From Calditrichota bacterium (lineage in GTDB: Bacteria > Electryoneota > Electryoneia > Electryoneales > Electryoneaceae): DNA of 34,188 nt. The position numbers were made by a program, and so were the translations under genes. Shown one piece after another: positions 26,620 to 34,188 of this stretch; within the stretch, counting starts at the first letter, position 1; each line of letters opens with the position of its first letter. The stretch lies in contig JAANWZ010000093.1 of the NCBI GenBank assembly GCA_018263585.1, forward strand, positions 1 through 34,188, read 5' to 3'. The notes under the pieces are model-generated. The model made no database searches. It was given only the letters and a program-made list of their open reading frames with translations, and was not told the DNA's origin.

Positions 26620-26859
26620 GGCGTGGACGTGTACTTCGCGCATCCGTACCGGTCGTGCGAACGGGCCCGCAACGAGAACCTGAACCGGATCGTTCGGCAG
26701 TGGTTCCCGAAACAGTTGGACTTCCGCTCGCTGCATGGCCAGGACGTCCAGTCCGTTGAACGGAGCCTCAACCGGCGACCGCGAAAACCACTCGGATAGG
26801 GAACACCCGAAGAGGTCCTCTTCAGCCGGAGAAACAAGGGCGTGCGTTTGATTCTATAA
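26620..26859 (+). pseudogene. IS30-family transposase C-terminal remnant with premature TAG
   Basis: GVDVYFAHPYRSCERARNENLNRIVRQWFPKQLDF...LNRRPRKPLG[TAG 26797]GTPEEVLFSRRNKGVRLIL-stop; matches IS30 pattern GV.VYF.DP...RG.NEN.N.L.RQ.FPK...LN.RPRK.LG(W/Y).TP.EV. Confidence 0.82.
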
Positions 26860-26963
26860 TTTGCGCGTCATCGCCGGGTCGTTGCTGTAAAAGAACTCCA
26901 GCCGGGCGTTCGGGCGGCGCACGGCCACCTAGCGGATCCGGACCACGCGGCGGGCGTTCTCGC

Positions 26964-29300
26964 CTACATGCCTGCGCTTTCCGCCGCCCAGCGGGCGATT
27001 CGCGCGAGAACCTGCTCGCACGTCGCAAGCGGCTCACTCTCGCGCCATTCATCGGCGAGCAGCGATTCTACGGCGGGTGCCGCAAACCGGCTGTCGATGA
27101 GCAGGAGCACGCCGTCCTGCTCCTCGCTGCGGAACAGGCGCCCGGCGGCCTGCTGCACACGCCGCAACCCGGGCACGAGGTACGATCCGGACAGCGGGGC
27201 CGTTTCCTCAGAGAACAGATTGATAAGTTCGCTGCGTGCGTTCGGCGGCGGGATCCCGATCGAGACGACAGCCGCGCCGTCGTAAAACCCGACCGGCGGG
27301 TCGAACCCTTCCGCGTACTTCCCGCCGAGCACGGCGAGGTGCAGGCGCGCGCCCTCTCCCTGGTCGAGGAACCGCAGCATCTGCTGGGTCAGGCCCGTGG
27401 CGAGCACGGTGTGCGGGACGTGCCGCCGTTCGAGCCCGGCCGCGGCCAGCTCGAGGTACGATCTCGACGGGAAAAACACGAGCCATGCGCCCCCGGTCGC
27501 AGCCGCCGCCCCGGAGAGCAGACTGCACAGCTCGCCGAGCGAATTGTCGCGCCTGCGCCAGGTTGTCTCGATCCCCGTCGCGCGGAGCACGAGCCGGCGG
27601 CCGGCGGGCTCCGGCGCGCTCAGTTGCAGCAGGTCACAGCGTTCGCCGGACAGCCCGAGTTCCTCCGCCGTCAGACGCAGCGGGCTCAGCGTGCCGGAGA
27701 ACCCGATCGCCGCTTCGCACCGTTGCCAGAAGTGTCTGAGCAACGAAGCCGTGTCGATCGACTCCCAGTGCGCGGCGCGGGCGGAGCAGTCGAAATAGGC
27801 GGCGCACCCTGACGGCTCGGCCGAGGAACGGGCCGCGTTCGCGAGCCTGCGCGCGAGGTTCGCGGTCTCATCCGCGCCGGTCGTGTCGATCAGGGGCGGG
27901 AGCACGTGCGCCGTACGCGCGAGCGTCTCCGCGAAGTCGGGATCGTCCGGATCGAACAGCGCGAACGCCGTGCCCTCGTCCGCCAGCGTTTCGAGACGCG
28001 CCTCGAGCCGCTCAGCCAGCTCGCCGAGCGCGGACAGCGCCTCTCCGGCGATCGGGTGGTTCGCCCGATTCGCCGTCTCCGCGAGCCGGACGAGCCCGGG
28101 CAGCGATATCCGCCCGGCCAGTCGGTCGCGGAGGCGGTCCGCGAGACTGTGCACCTCGTCGATGAGCAGAATCGTCGGGCGCGCGTGACGGGCCGGGTCG
28201 AACCAGCCGGGCAACGGCCGCAGCGGGTTCACGACGAGGTTCATGTCGCCGATCACGACGTCGCACGCGCCGATCGCGGCGCGCTGGAGAACGTGCGCGC
28301 CGATCCCGCGTTCGCCGGCGGCCTCGGCCGTGTCCTCCGGTGTGATCGCGCCGGCCGTGTCGAGCCAGCGGATGAACCAGTCCGGCGGGTCGTGCGCGTC
28401 GATCCCGGCAATTTCAAGACCGGCCGGTCCATCCTCCTCATCCAGACGCGCGCGCGAGCCGAGCAGGAGCACACGCACGCGCGCGTCCACCGGCAGCGCC
28501 CGCGCGAGCAGCTCGAGACGGTCCTCCTGCTGCGCTGTGCGGGAGGTGGCGAACGCGAGCCGCGCGCCCGAACGCAACGCCTCCGCGAGCGCCGCGAGCA
28601 GGATCGGAGCCGTCTTCCCCGAGCCGGTCGGCGCCTCGAGCAGAAGCGTCCGCCGTCCGCGCAACGTCTCGCGCACCGCCGACCGCATCCGCTCCTGCAG
28701 CGGGCGCACGCTGTCGAATGGCCACCGGAGCTGATCAGTTGTTTCAGACAGCCGTTTGATACGCCTGCTTTCGGCGCGCGTTTGACGGAGGATGCCGGTC
28801 AGGCGCTCGCGCAGGTCGGATTCCGCGGCCTCGCCGTCCGCTGGATCAGGATCGTGCGGGAACGCCTCGACCGTGCCCGCGAGCGGGTCGAGGTACGTGA
28901 GCACGCCGGCGGCAGGTTTCCGGGAACCGTGCACGTTGCGCCACAGCCACAGGTACCAGGTGAGCTGTTCGAGGTCGCCGGGCAGCGGCAGTTCCGGGGC
29001 CTCCAGCGGGCGCAGCTTCACCTCTTCGAGCACGACCGTCTCGTCTTCCTCCCAGACGCCGTCGATCCTGCCGCTCACGGCGACTGTCGCTCCGCCGAGC
29101 GGGAACTCGTGCCGGATTCGTACTTCCGGCCGGTAGCTCTGCTCGCGTGCGGCGCGGCGTTCGCCGTGGAGCACGTGCGCGCGCCGGCCGAGCTCGCTGC
29201 GCCGTCCGCCGGCGAGTGGGGAGGCGGCGCGGCGCGTGCGCACGAGATCGGTGACCGCGAGCGAAAGGCGATCAGCGCGGGAGTCGTAACGGACCGCCAT
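26964..29300 (-). CDS. PD-(D/E)XK nuclease fused to XPD/DinG-like SF2 helicase
   Basis: N-terminus GRIDGVWEEDETVVLEEVKLR...EQLTWYLWLW (RecB/Cas4-type nuclease); helicase FDSVRPLQERMR, LLEAPTGSGKT, LLIDEVHSL (DEVH box), FSGTLSPL. Confidence 0.85.
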   Translation of the reverse strand: MAVRYDSRADRLSLAVTDLVRTRRAASPLAGGRRSELGRRAHVLHGERRAAREQSYRPEVRIRHEFPLGGATVAVSGRIDGVWEEDETVVLEEVKLRPLEAPELPLPGDLEQLTWYLWLWRNVHGSRKPAAGVLTYLDPLAGTVEAFPHDPDPADGEAAESDLRERLTGILRQTRAESRRIKRLSETTDQLRWPFDSVRPLQERMRSAVRETLRGRRTLLLEAPTGSGKTAPILLAALAEALRSGARLAFATSRTAQQEDRLELLARALPVDARVRVLLLGSRARLDEEDGPAGLEIAGIDAHDPPDWFIRWLDTAGAITPEDTAEAAGERGIGAHVLQRAAIGACDVVIGDMNLVVNPLRPLPGWFDPARHARPTILLIDEVHSLADRLRDRLAGRISLPGLVRLAETANRANHPIAGEALSALGELAERLEARLETLADEGTAFALFDPDDPDFAETLARTAHVLPPLIDTTGADETANLARRLANAARSSAEPSGCAAYFDCSARAAHWESIDTASLLRHFWQRCEAAIGFSGTLSPLRLTAEELGLSGERCDLLQLSAPEPAGRRLVLRATGIETTWRRRDNSLGELCSLLSGAAAATGGAWLVFFPSRSYLELAAAGLERRHVPHTVLATGLTQQMLRFLDQGEGARLHLAVLGGKYAEGFDPPVGFYDGAAVVSIGIPPPNARSELINLFSEETAPLSGSYLVPGLRRVQQAAGRLFRSEEQDGVLLLIDSRFAAPAVESLLADEWRESEPLATCEQVLARIARWAAESAGM

Positions 29301-29321
29301 CAGCAACCCCCCGTTTTCCGG

Positions 29322-31061
29322 CTACTTCACCCCCGCCGCGTTGCCGATGAAGCGCGGGTCGGCGGCGCCGAAGTAGAGCCCGCGCGCGGCGTCGTAGAGC
29401 ACCGCCTGCACCACGCTGCCCGGCGTGTAATGGATCGCGGTGTGTCCCATCTGACGCAGGTTGATCAGGCAGTCCGGCGAAATCTCCTTTGATACGAACA
29501 GGTAATCCGGCGACCACTGGTGATGGATGCGCGGTTCGCTCACCGCCTCCTGCACGTCCATTTCGAAGTCGATCACGTTCACGATCGTCTGCAGCGTGCC
29601 GGTGATGATCTTCGGCCCTCCCGCGGCGCCGACCGCCATGAACGGCTGCCCGTCCTTCAGGATCAGCGTTGGGCTCATGCTCGACAGCGGCCGCTTCCCC
29701 GGCGCGATCGCGTTCGCCTCGCTGCCGACGAGCCCGAAGTAGTTCGGCACGCCCGGGCTGATCGAGAAGTCGTCCATCTCGTTGTTGAGGAAGATGCCGG
29801 TGTTGCCGAGCACGACCTTGCTCCCGAAGTGCGTGTTGATCGTCGCCGTGATCGCGACCATGTTCCCCCAGCGGTCGATCACACTCAGGTGGGAGGTGTG
29901 ACGGTCCTTGAGCAGCGAGTCGGGCGGGTTTTCCATGTAGTTCATCGGGTCGCCCGCGCCCTTCGGATGGCGGTCGTAGAGGAACGTGACCCGCCCGCGC
30001 AGCGAATCCGCGTAGTCTTTCGAGATCAGCCCTTCGACGGGTACATTCACGAAAGCCGGGTCGCCGAGGAACACCGCCCGGTCGGCGAACGCGAGCTCCA
30101 TCACTTCGCCGAGATGGTGGTAGTACCGTGATGATCGCTGCCCGAACTGGGGCAGGTTCCAGCCCTCGAGCGTGTTCAGCATCTGCACGAGATGAACTCC
30201 CCCGGAGCTCGGCGGCGGCATCGAATAGACGTCGTACCCGCGGTACGTGCCATGTATCGGCGCGCGCACCTTCGCCTCGTAGCCGGCGAGATCCTGTCCG
30301 GTGATCAGGCCGCCGTTCTCGCGCATGAACCGTGTGATCTCGGCGGCGATCGACCCGCGGTAGAACTCGTCGGCACCGCCCTCTGCGATTCTACGCAGGG
30401 ATTCGGCGAGTAGAGGTTGCCGGTGACGTTCGCCGATCCCGGCGGATGCCGAATCTTCTGTCAGCATCTTCTTTGCGGAGCTCGGAAACTTGCGGAACTC
30501 CGGAACCGCGTCCGCGTAGATCCCCGCCTCGCGAGGGCTGAGCACGAAACCCTCTGACGCGTAGCCGATCGCCGGACGGATCAGGCGCGCCCATTCGAGG
30601 CTCCCGTACAGCTTCCAACCCCGCTCCCGAGCCGCGACCGAACCGGGCACGCCGCCCGCGAGAATCCCGGTCGTGGACAGCCCCTCGATCACCTCGCCGT
30701 TCTCATCGAGGTACATGTCACGGCTCGCGGCGGCGGGGGCGACTTCACGGCCGTCGATGCAGGCGACATCCCCGCTCTCCGCGTGATGGATCACCCAGAA
30801 CTCGCCGCCGCCGAGGCCTTCCGAGTAGCCGGTGACGACATCGAGCGCGAAGATCGCGGCGAGCGCGGCATCCACCGCATTGCCGCCTTCCTCCAGCACC
30901 TCGTAGCCGGCTTTCGTCGCGAGCGGGTGTGCGGTCGCGATCATCCCCTGCCGGCCCCATTCCGGCGGCGGAGCGGCGGAATGCGCCGGCGCCGTGGCGG
31001 CGAGCAAACCGAACAGAAGTAACAGGGTAGTCCCGGGGATCCTCCGTCTCAGCGGGCTCAT
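29322..31061 (-). CDS. ggt: Gamma-glutamyltransferase
   Basis: GMIATAHPLATKAGYEVLEEGGNAVDAALAA; MPPPSSGGVHLVQMLN; RHTSHLSVIDRWGNMVAIT (nucleophile Thr region); NNEMDDFS; GKRPLSSMSPTLIL; signal peptide. Confidence 0.95.
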   Translation of the reverse strand: MSPLRRRIPGTTLLLLFGLLAATAPAHSAAPPPEWGRQGMIATAHPLATKAGYEVLEEGGNAVDAALAAIFALDVVTGYSEGLGGGEFWVIHHAESGDVACIDGREVAPAAASRDMYLDENGEVIEGLSTTGILAGGVPGSVAARERGWKLYGSLEWARLIRPAIGYASEGFVLSPREAGIYADAVPEFRKFPSSAKKMLTEDSASAGIGERHRQPLLAESLRRIAEGGADEFYRGSIAAEITRFMRENGGLITGQDLAGYEAKVRAPIHGTYRGYDVYSMPPPSSGGVHLVQMLNTLEGWNLPQFGQRSSRYYHHLGEVMELAFADRAVFLGDPAFVNVPVEGLISKDYADSLRGRVTFLYDRHPKGAGDPMNYMENPPDSLLKDRHTSHLSVIDRWGNMVAITATINTHFGSKVVLGNTGIFLNNEMDDFSISPGVPNYFGLVGSEANAIAPGKRPLSSMSPTLILKDGQPFMAVGAAGGPKIITGTLQTIVNVIDFEMDVQEAVSEPRIHHQWSPDYLFVSKEISPDCLINLRQMGHTAIHYTPGSVVQAVLYDAARGLYFGAADPRFIGNAAGVK

Positions 31062-31258
31062 CGAACGCCTCCGTGAATCAGTGTCGCGCGTCGAGGCGAA
31101 AGTAGCACCCCCTCCCGAGTGCCGCAAGCGGGCCGCGGGCCGGATCCGGTCGCCGCGAACCGTTCGCCCCGGCTGTGTGCGCCGCGCTCCGTTCGCCGCC
31201 GCCCGCACGCCCGACCCGCTTCGAAACCGCCTGGCTCAGCGCTTATATTCACCGGACC

Positions 31259-31891
31259 ATGGGCAGAGCGGATATGAACCACTTCATCGCAGTCGCCGGC
31301 AACATCGGGGTGGGGAAGACCACGGTCACCCGGAAGATCGCCGACTCGCTCGGCTGGCGGCCCTATTTCGAACCGGTGATCGACAACCCCTACCTCGACG
31401 ATTTCTACGCCGACATGAAGCGCTGGAGCTTCCACCTCCAGATCTACTTCCTGTCAAGACGGTTCGAGTCGCAGAAGGAGATTTCCGAGTCGCCGGTCTC
31501 CTGCGTGCAGGACCGCTCGATATACGAGGATGTCGAGATTTTCGCGCGCACGTTGAACCTGCAGGGGTTTCTCAACGCGCGCGACTACGAGAACTACCGC
31601 GCCCTGTTCGCGCAGATGGTCTCGTACCTGCGCAAGCCGGACGTGATCCTCTACCTGAGGGCGGATGTCGATACACTGCTGCGCCGGATCCGCGAGCGCG
31701 GCCGCGGCAGCGAGAAGAAGATCCGGAAGAAGTACCTCGCGGAGCTCAACCGGGCGTACGAGGGGTGGGCGAGCCGGGCGCGGAAGCGGATGCATGTGCT
31801 CACAATCGACGCCGGCGAGCCCAATTCACCCGAGAAGGTGGCCGAGGAGGCGGTCGAGGAGATGCGCTCGCTGTTCGGCCTCTTCTTCTGA
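31259..31891 (+). CDS. Deoxynucleoside kinase family protein (dAdo/dGuo kinase-like)
   Basis: FIAVAGNIGVGKTTVTRKIADSLGWRPYFEPVIDNPYLDDFY and QDRSIYEDVEIFA (DRS motif). Alternative start 31274. Confidence 0.88.
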   Translation: MGRADMNHFIAVAGNIGVGKTTVTRKIADSLGWRPYFEPVIDNPYLDDFYADMKRWSFHLQIYFLSRRFESQKEISESPVSCVQDRSIYEDVEIFARTLNLQGFLNARDYENYRALFAQMVSYLRKPDVILYLRADVDTLLRRIRERGRGSEKKIRKKYLAELNRAYEGWASRARKRMHVLTIDAGEPNSPEKVAEEAVEEMRSLFGLFF

Positions 31892-31942
31892 CCGGCGGCG
31901 GGTGGCCCGGGGCTTCAGCCTCGGGTCTCACATCCCGACTGG

Positions 31943-31973
31943 TCAGCCGCGGTTGCAAGCAACCGCGGGCCTG
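31943..31973 (-). repeat. 31-bp palindromic element, inverted copy of 12099..12129
   Basis: TCAGCCGCGGTTGCAAGCAACCGCGGGCCTG; 10-bp perfect stem around AA. Confidence 0.85.
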
Positions 31974-31977
31974 TGCG

Positions 31978-32010
31978 TGTCATCCTGAACAAGCGCGGCG
32001 TTTGTCTGCC
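31978..32010. repeat. Left half of class B inverted-repeat element
   Basis: TGTCATCCTGAACAAGCGCGGCGTTTGTCT shared (one mismatch) with 12884..12913; no right end present. Confidence 0.7.
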
Positions 32011-32038
32011 GCGCGCGCGGACTCGAGGGGAGTGCCCG

Positions 32039-32440
32039 ATGATCGAGAGAATCAGTCACATCGGCATCGCCGTCCACGACCTTGAGCGGGGCATCGGTCT
32101 CTACCGTGACGTGTTCGGGATGCAGTTGCTCGGGATCGAGGATGTCGCGGAGCAGGGGGTGCGTGTCGCGATGTTCCGCGCCGGCGAGTCGCGGATCGAA
32201 CTGCTCGAGCCGACGTCGGCCGAGTCCCCGGTCGCGAAGTTCCTCGCCTCCCGCGGCCCGGGTCTGCACCACATCTGCTACGAGGTGGACGATGTCGACC
32301 GCGCGCTCAAACGTATCGGTGAAAGCGGTGTGCGGTTGATCGACCATGAGAGCCGGCGCGGCGCCGGCGACACGAAAGTCGGCTTCCTCCACCCGAACAG
32401 CACCGGCGGCGTGCTCATCGAGCTCAACTCGCACGTGTGA
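32039..32440 (+). CDS. mce: Methylmalonyl-CoA epimerase
   Basis: ERISHIGIAVHDLERGIGLYRDVFGM, GPGLHHICYEVDDVDRAL, KVGFLHPNSTGGVLIEL. Confidence 0.93.
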   Translation: MIERISHIGIAVHDLERGIGLYRDVFGMQLLGIEDVAEQGVRVAMFRAGESRIELLEPTSAESPVAKFLASRGPGLHHICYEVDDVDRALKRIGESGVRLIDHESRRGAGDTKVGFLHPNSTGGVLIELNSHV

Positions 32441-32499
32441 CAATCCACCGGCAGTCCCCGCCCGACAGCGGACGGGACTCGAACCGCAGGGAGTGTATC

Positions 32500-33696
32500 G
32501 TGAGTGAAATCAATCCCGACTGGCGCATCGCGACGAAGGCGATCCACGGGTTCGGCCCATCCGACCCCGCGACCGGCGCGGTGAGCGTGCCCATCTACCA
32601 GAGTTCCACGTTCCGGTTCAGGGACGCGCAACACGGCGCCGACCTGTTCAGCGGAGAGGCGGAAGGGTACATCTATTCGCGGATGAACAACCCGACCGTG
32701 AACGCGTTCGAACGCGAGATCGCCTGCCTCGAAGGCGGGGACGCCGCGCAGGGGACCGCCTCCGGAATGGCCGCCTGCGCGAACGCGATCCTCGCCGAAT
32801 GCCGCTCCGGCGACAGCTACATCTCCTGCGACACCGTCTACGGCGGCACGCACACGCTGAACTCGAAAGTGATGCCCCGGTTCGGCGTCACCGCAATCGA
32901 AGTCGACGCCACCGACTTCGACCGCGTCGAGGACGCGATCAAACAGGCGAAGAACTGCAGGGTGCTGTTCTTCGAGACGCCCGCGAATCCGACGCTCACT
33001 GTGCTTGACATCCGCGCGCTCACCGAGCTCGGCCACAAGCACGGGCTCACCGTGATCGTGGACAACACGTTCGCAACGCCGATCCTGCAGCGGCCGATGG
33101 AACACGGGGTGGACGTCGTCGTCCATTCAGCGACGAAATACATCGGCGGGCACGGTGATGTTGTCGCCGGCTGCGTGATCGCGAGCGCGGAGTTCATCGA
33201 GAAGATGCGCAAGGGGGTGTTCGTGGAAACCGGCGCGTCGATGACTCCGCTGTCGGCGTGGCTGCTGCTGCGCGGGCTGAAAACGCTGCCGCTGCGGATG
33301 CAGGCGCACTGCCACAACGCGATGCGTGTCGCCAAGTTCCTCGCCTTCCACCCGAAAGTTGTGGACGTCTCTTATCCCGGCCTCACCCACCATCCGGGCC
33401 ACGAAATCGCGAAACGGCAGATGAGCGGGTTCGGCGGGATGGTCGCGTTTGCGGTCAATGGCGGCTACGATGAAGGGCTGAAGCTGATCGACGCCGTCCG
33501 GCTTGCGACCGTCGCGGTCAGCCTCGGCGACTGCGACACGCTCATCTGCCATCCGGCCTCGACGACCCACGCCGCGTACGATCCGGAGGAACGCCGCGCG
33601 GCGGGGATCGAGGATAACCAGATCCGGCTCTCGGTCGGCGTCGAACACTCCGCGGACATCCTCGACGACCTCAACCAGGCGCTGCGGCAGTTGTGA
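32500..33696 (+). CDS. Cys/Met-metabolism PLP-dependent enzyme (methionine gamma-lyase / cystathionine gamma-synthase-lyase family)
   Basis: YIYSRMNNPTVNAFE, SGMAACANAIL, DTVYGGTHTL, VDNTFATP, VHSATKYIGGHGDVVAG (PLP Lys), CDTLICHPASTTHAAY; GTG start with GGGAG RBS. Confidence 0.92.
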   Translation: MSEINPDWRIATKAIHGFGPSDPATGAVSVPIYQSSTFRFRDAQHGADLFSGEAEGYIYSRMNNPTVNAFEREIACLEGGDAAQGTASGMAACANAILAECRSGDSYISCDTVYGGTHTLNSKVMPRFGVTAIEVDATDFDRVEDAIKQAKNCRVLFFETPANPTLTVLDIRALTELGHKHGLTVIVDNTFATPILQRPMEHGVDVVVHSATKYIGGHGDVVAGCVIASAEFIEKMRKGVFVETGASMTPLSAWLLLRGLKTLPLRMQAHCHNAMRVAKFLAFHPKVVDVSYPGLTHHPGHEIAKRQMSGFGGMVAFAVNGGYDEGLKLIDAVRLATVAVSLGDCDTLICHPASTTHAAYDPEERRAAGIEDNQIRLSVGVEHSADILDDLNQALRQL

Positions 33697-33772
33697 CCCC
33701 CGGGTGGCGGGGGCGCTCTCTTGCCTCGTGCCCGCGCTTGCTTGTCAAGCGCGGCCGGCCGCGGGGGAACAG

Positions 33773-34032
33773 TGTCATCCTGAACCGCGCCGCCGTTTGT
33801 ATTGGTTGAGGCAGGGCCAACTGTGTCATCCTGAACAAGCCGGCCGAGCTGTTTTCAGTTTCAGGCCGGCGCCGTGAAGGATCTGCGAGCGGAAACCGCA
33901 CCCGGTTTGTTTGACGCAACCAGCGGATTGTGCTTCGAGTAGATCCTTCACCCCCCGCACACACTGACGTGCGGGGGTTCAGGATGACACGGAGGGGGCA
34001 CAAGCAGACGTGCGGGGCGTTCAGGATGACAC
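33773..34032. repeat. Nested class B inverted-repeat elements (left ends 33773 and 33824; right ends 33990 and 34032)
   Basis: Two TGTCATCCTGAAC left ends and two GTTCAGGATGACAC right ends. Confidence 0.8.
33824..33950 (+). repeat. 127-bp exact direct repeat, copy 1
   Basis: Identical over its whole length to 34062..34188. Confidence 0.95.
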
Positions 34033-34061
34033 TCATGCGCCCGACGGCTGGCCGCCCAATC

Positions 34062-34188
34062 TGTCATCCTGAACAAGCCGGCCGAGCTGTTTTCAGTTTC
34101 AGGCCGGCGCCGTGAAGGATCTGCGAGCGGAAACCGCACCCGGTTTGTTTGACGCAACCAGCGGATTGTGCTTCGAGTAGATCCTTCA
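34062..34188 (+). repeat. 127-bp exact direct repeat, copy 2 (ends at window end)
   Basis: Identical to 33824..33950; flanking base differs (G vs C). Confidence 0.95.

Noticed and set aside
26797-26799. Amber-codon recoding (TAG read through in IS30 remnant)
   Set aside because: TAG terminates tatA in this window, and the transposase lacks its N-terminal part, so ordinary pseudogene decay is simpler.
27906-29492. Plus-strand ORF of 528 aa
   Set aside because: Antisense to the nuclease-helicase; compositional artefact.
29322-31061. GGT possibly catalytically dead because TTH reads TSH
   Set aside because: The nucleophile Thr (HTSHLSV) is retained; Ser in the second position is a tolerable substitution.

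Overview
GC-rich bacterial window, probably one whole metagenomic contig because its last 127 bp exactly duplicate an internal segment. The genes read as ordinary chromosome interspersed with palindromic intergenic repeats. Left to right: a tmRNA (ssrA) with terminator; 55-bp tandem palindromic repeats; a P1/S58 peptidase; an SDR oxidoreductase; a GT4 glycosyltransferase plus a Wzx-like flippase; a translationally coupled ars operon (arsR-acr3-arsC) behind a perfect 16-bp palindrome; a small Gly/Cys-containing ORF; a large secreted subtilase with a FlgD/T9SS-like C-terminal domain; a macro-domain protein; a compact five-gene minus-strand operon (PEP-synthase-like phosphohistidine protein, PAS histidine kinase, REC-only regulator, CBS pair, divergent SLC13/DASS permease); a DUF4301-like protein; TatA; an orphan REC protein; a UMF1-like MFS transporter; a PEGA-thioredoxin-like lipoprotein; an RHH-like protein; an IS30-type transposase remnant with an in-frame stop; a PD-(D/E)XK nuclease/XPD-DinG helicase fusion that appears to lack the Fe-S cysteines; gamma-glutamyltransferase; a deoxynucleoside kinase; methylmalonyl-CoA epimerase; and a Cys/Met-metabolism PLP enzyme. 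The items most worth follow-up are the five-gene signalling/transport operon, the GTCATYCTGA...TCAGRATGAC inverted-repeat family with paired changes in its arms, and the Fe-S-less nuclease-helicase. All family assignments are from reading motifs by eye; no database search was run.
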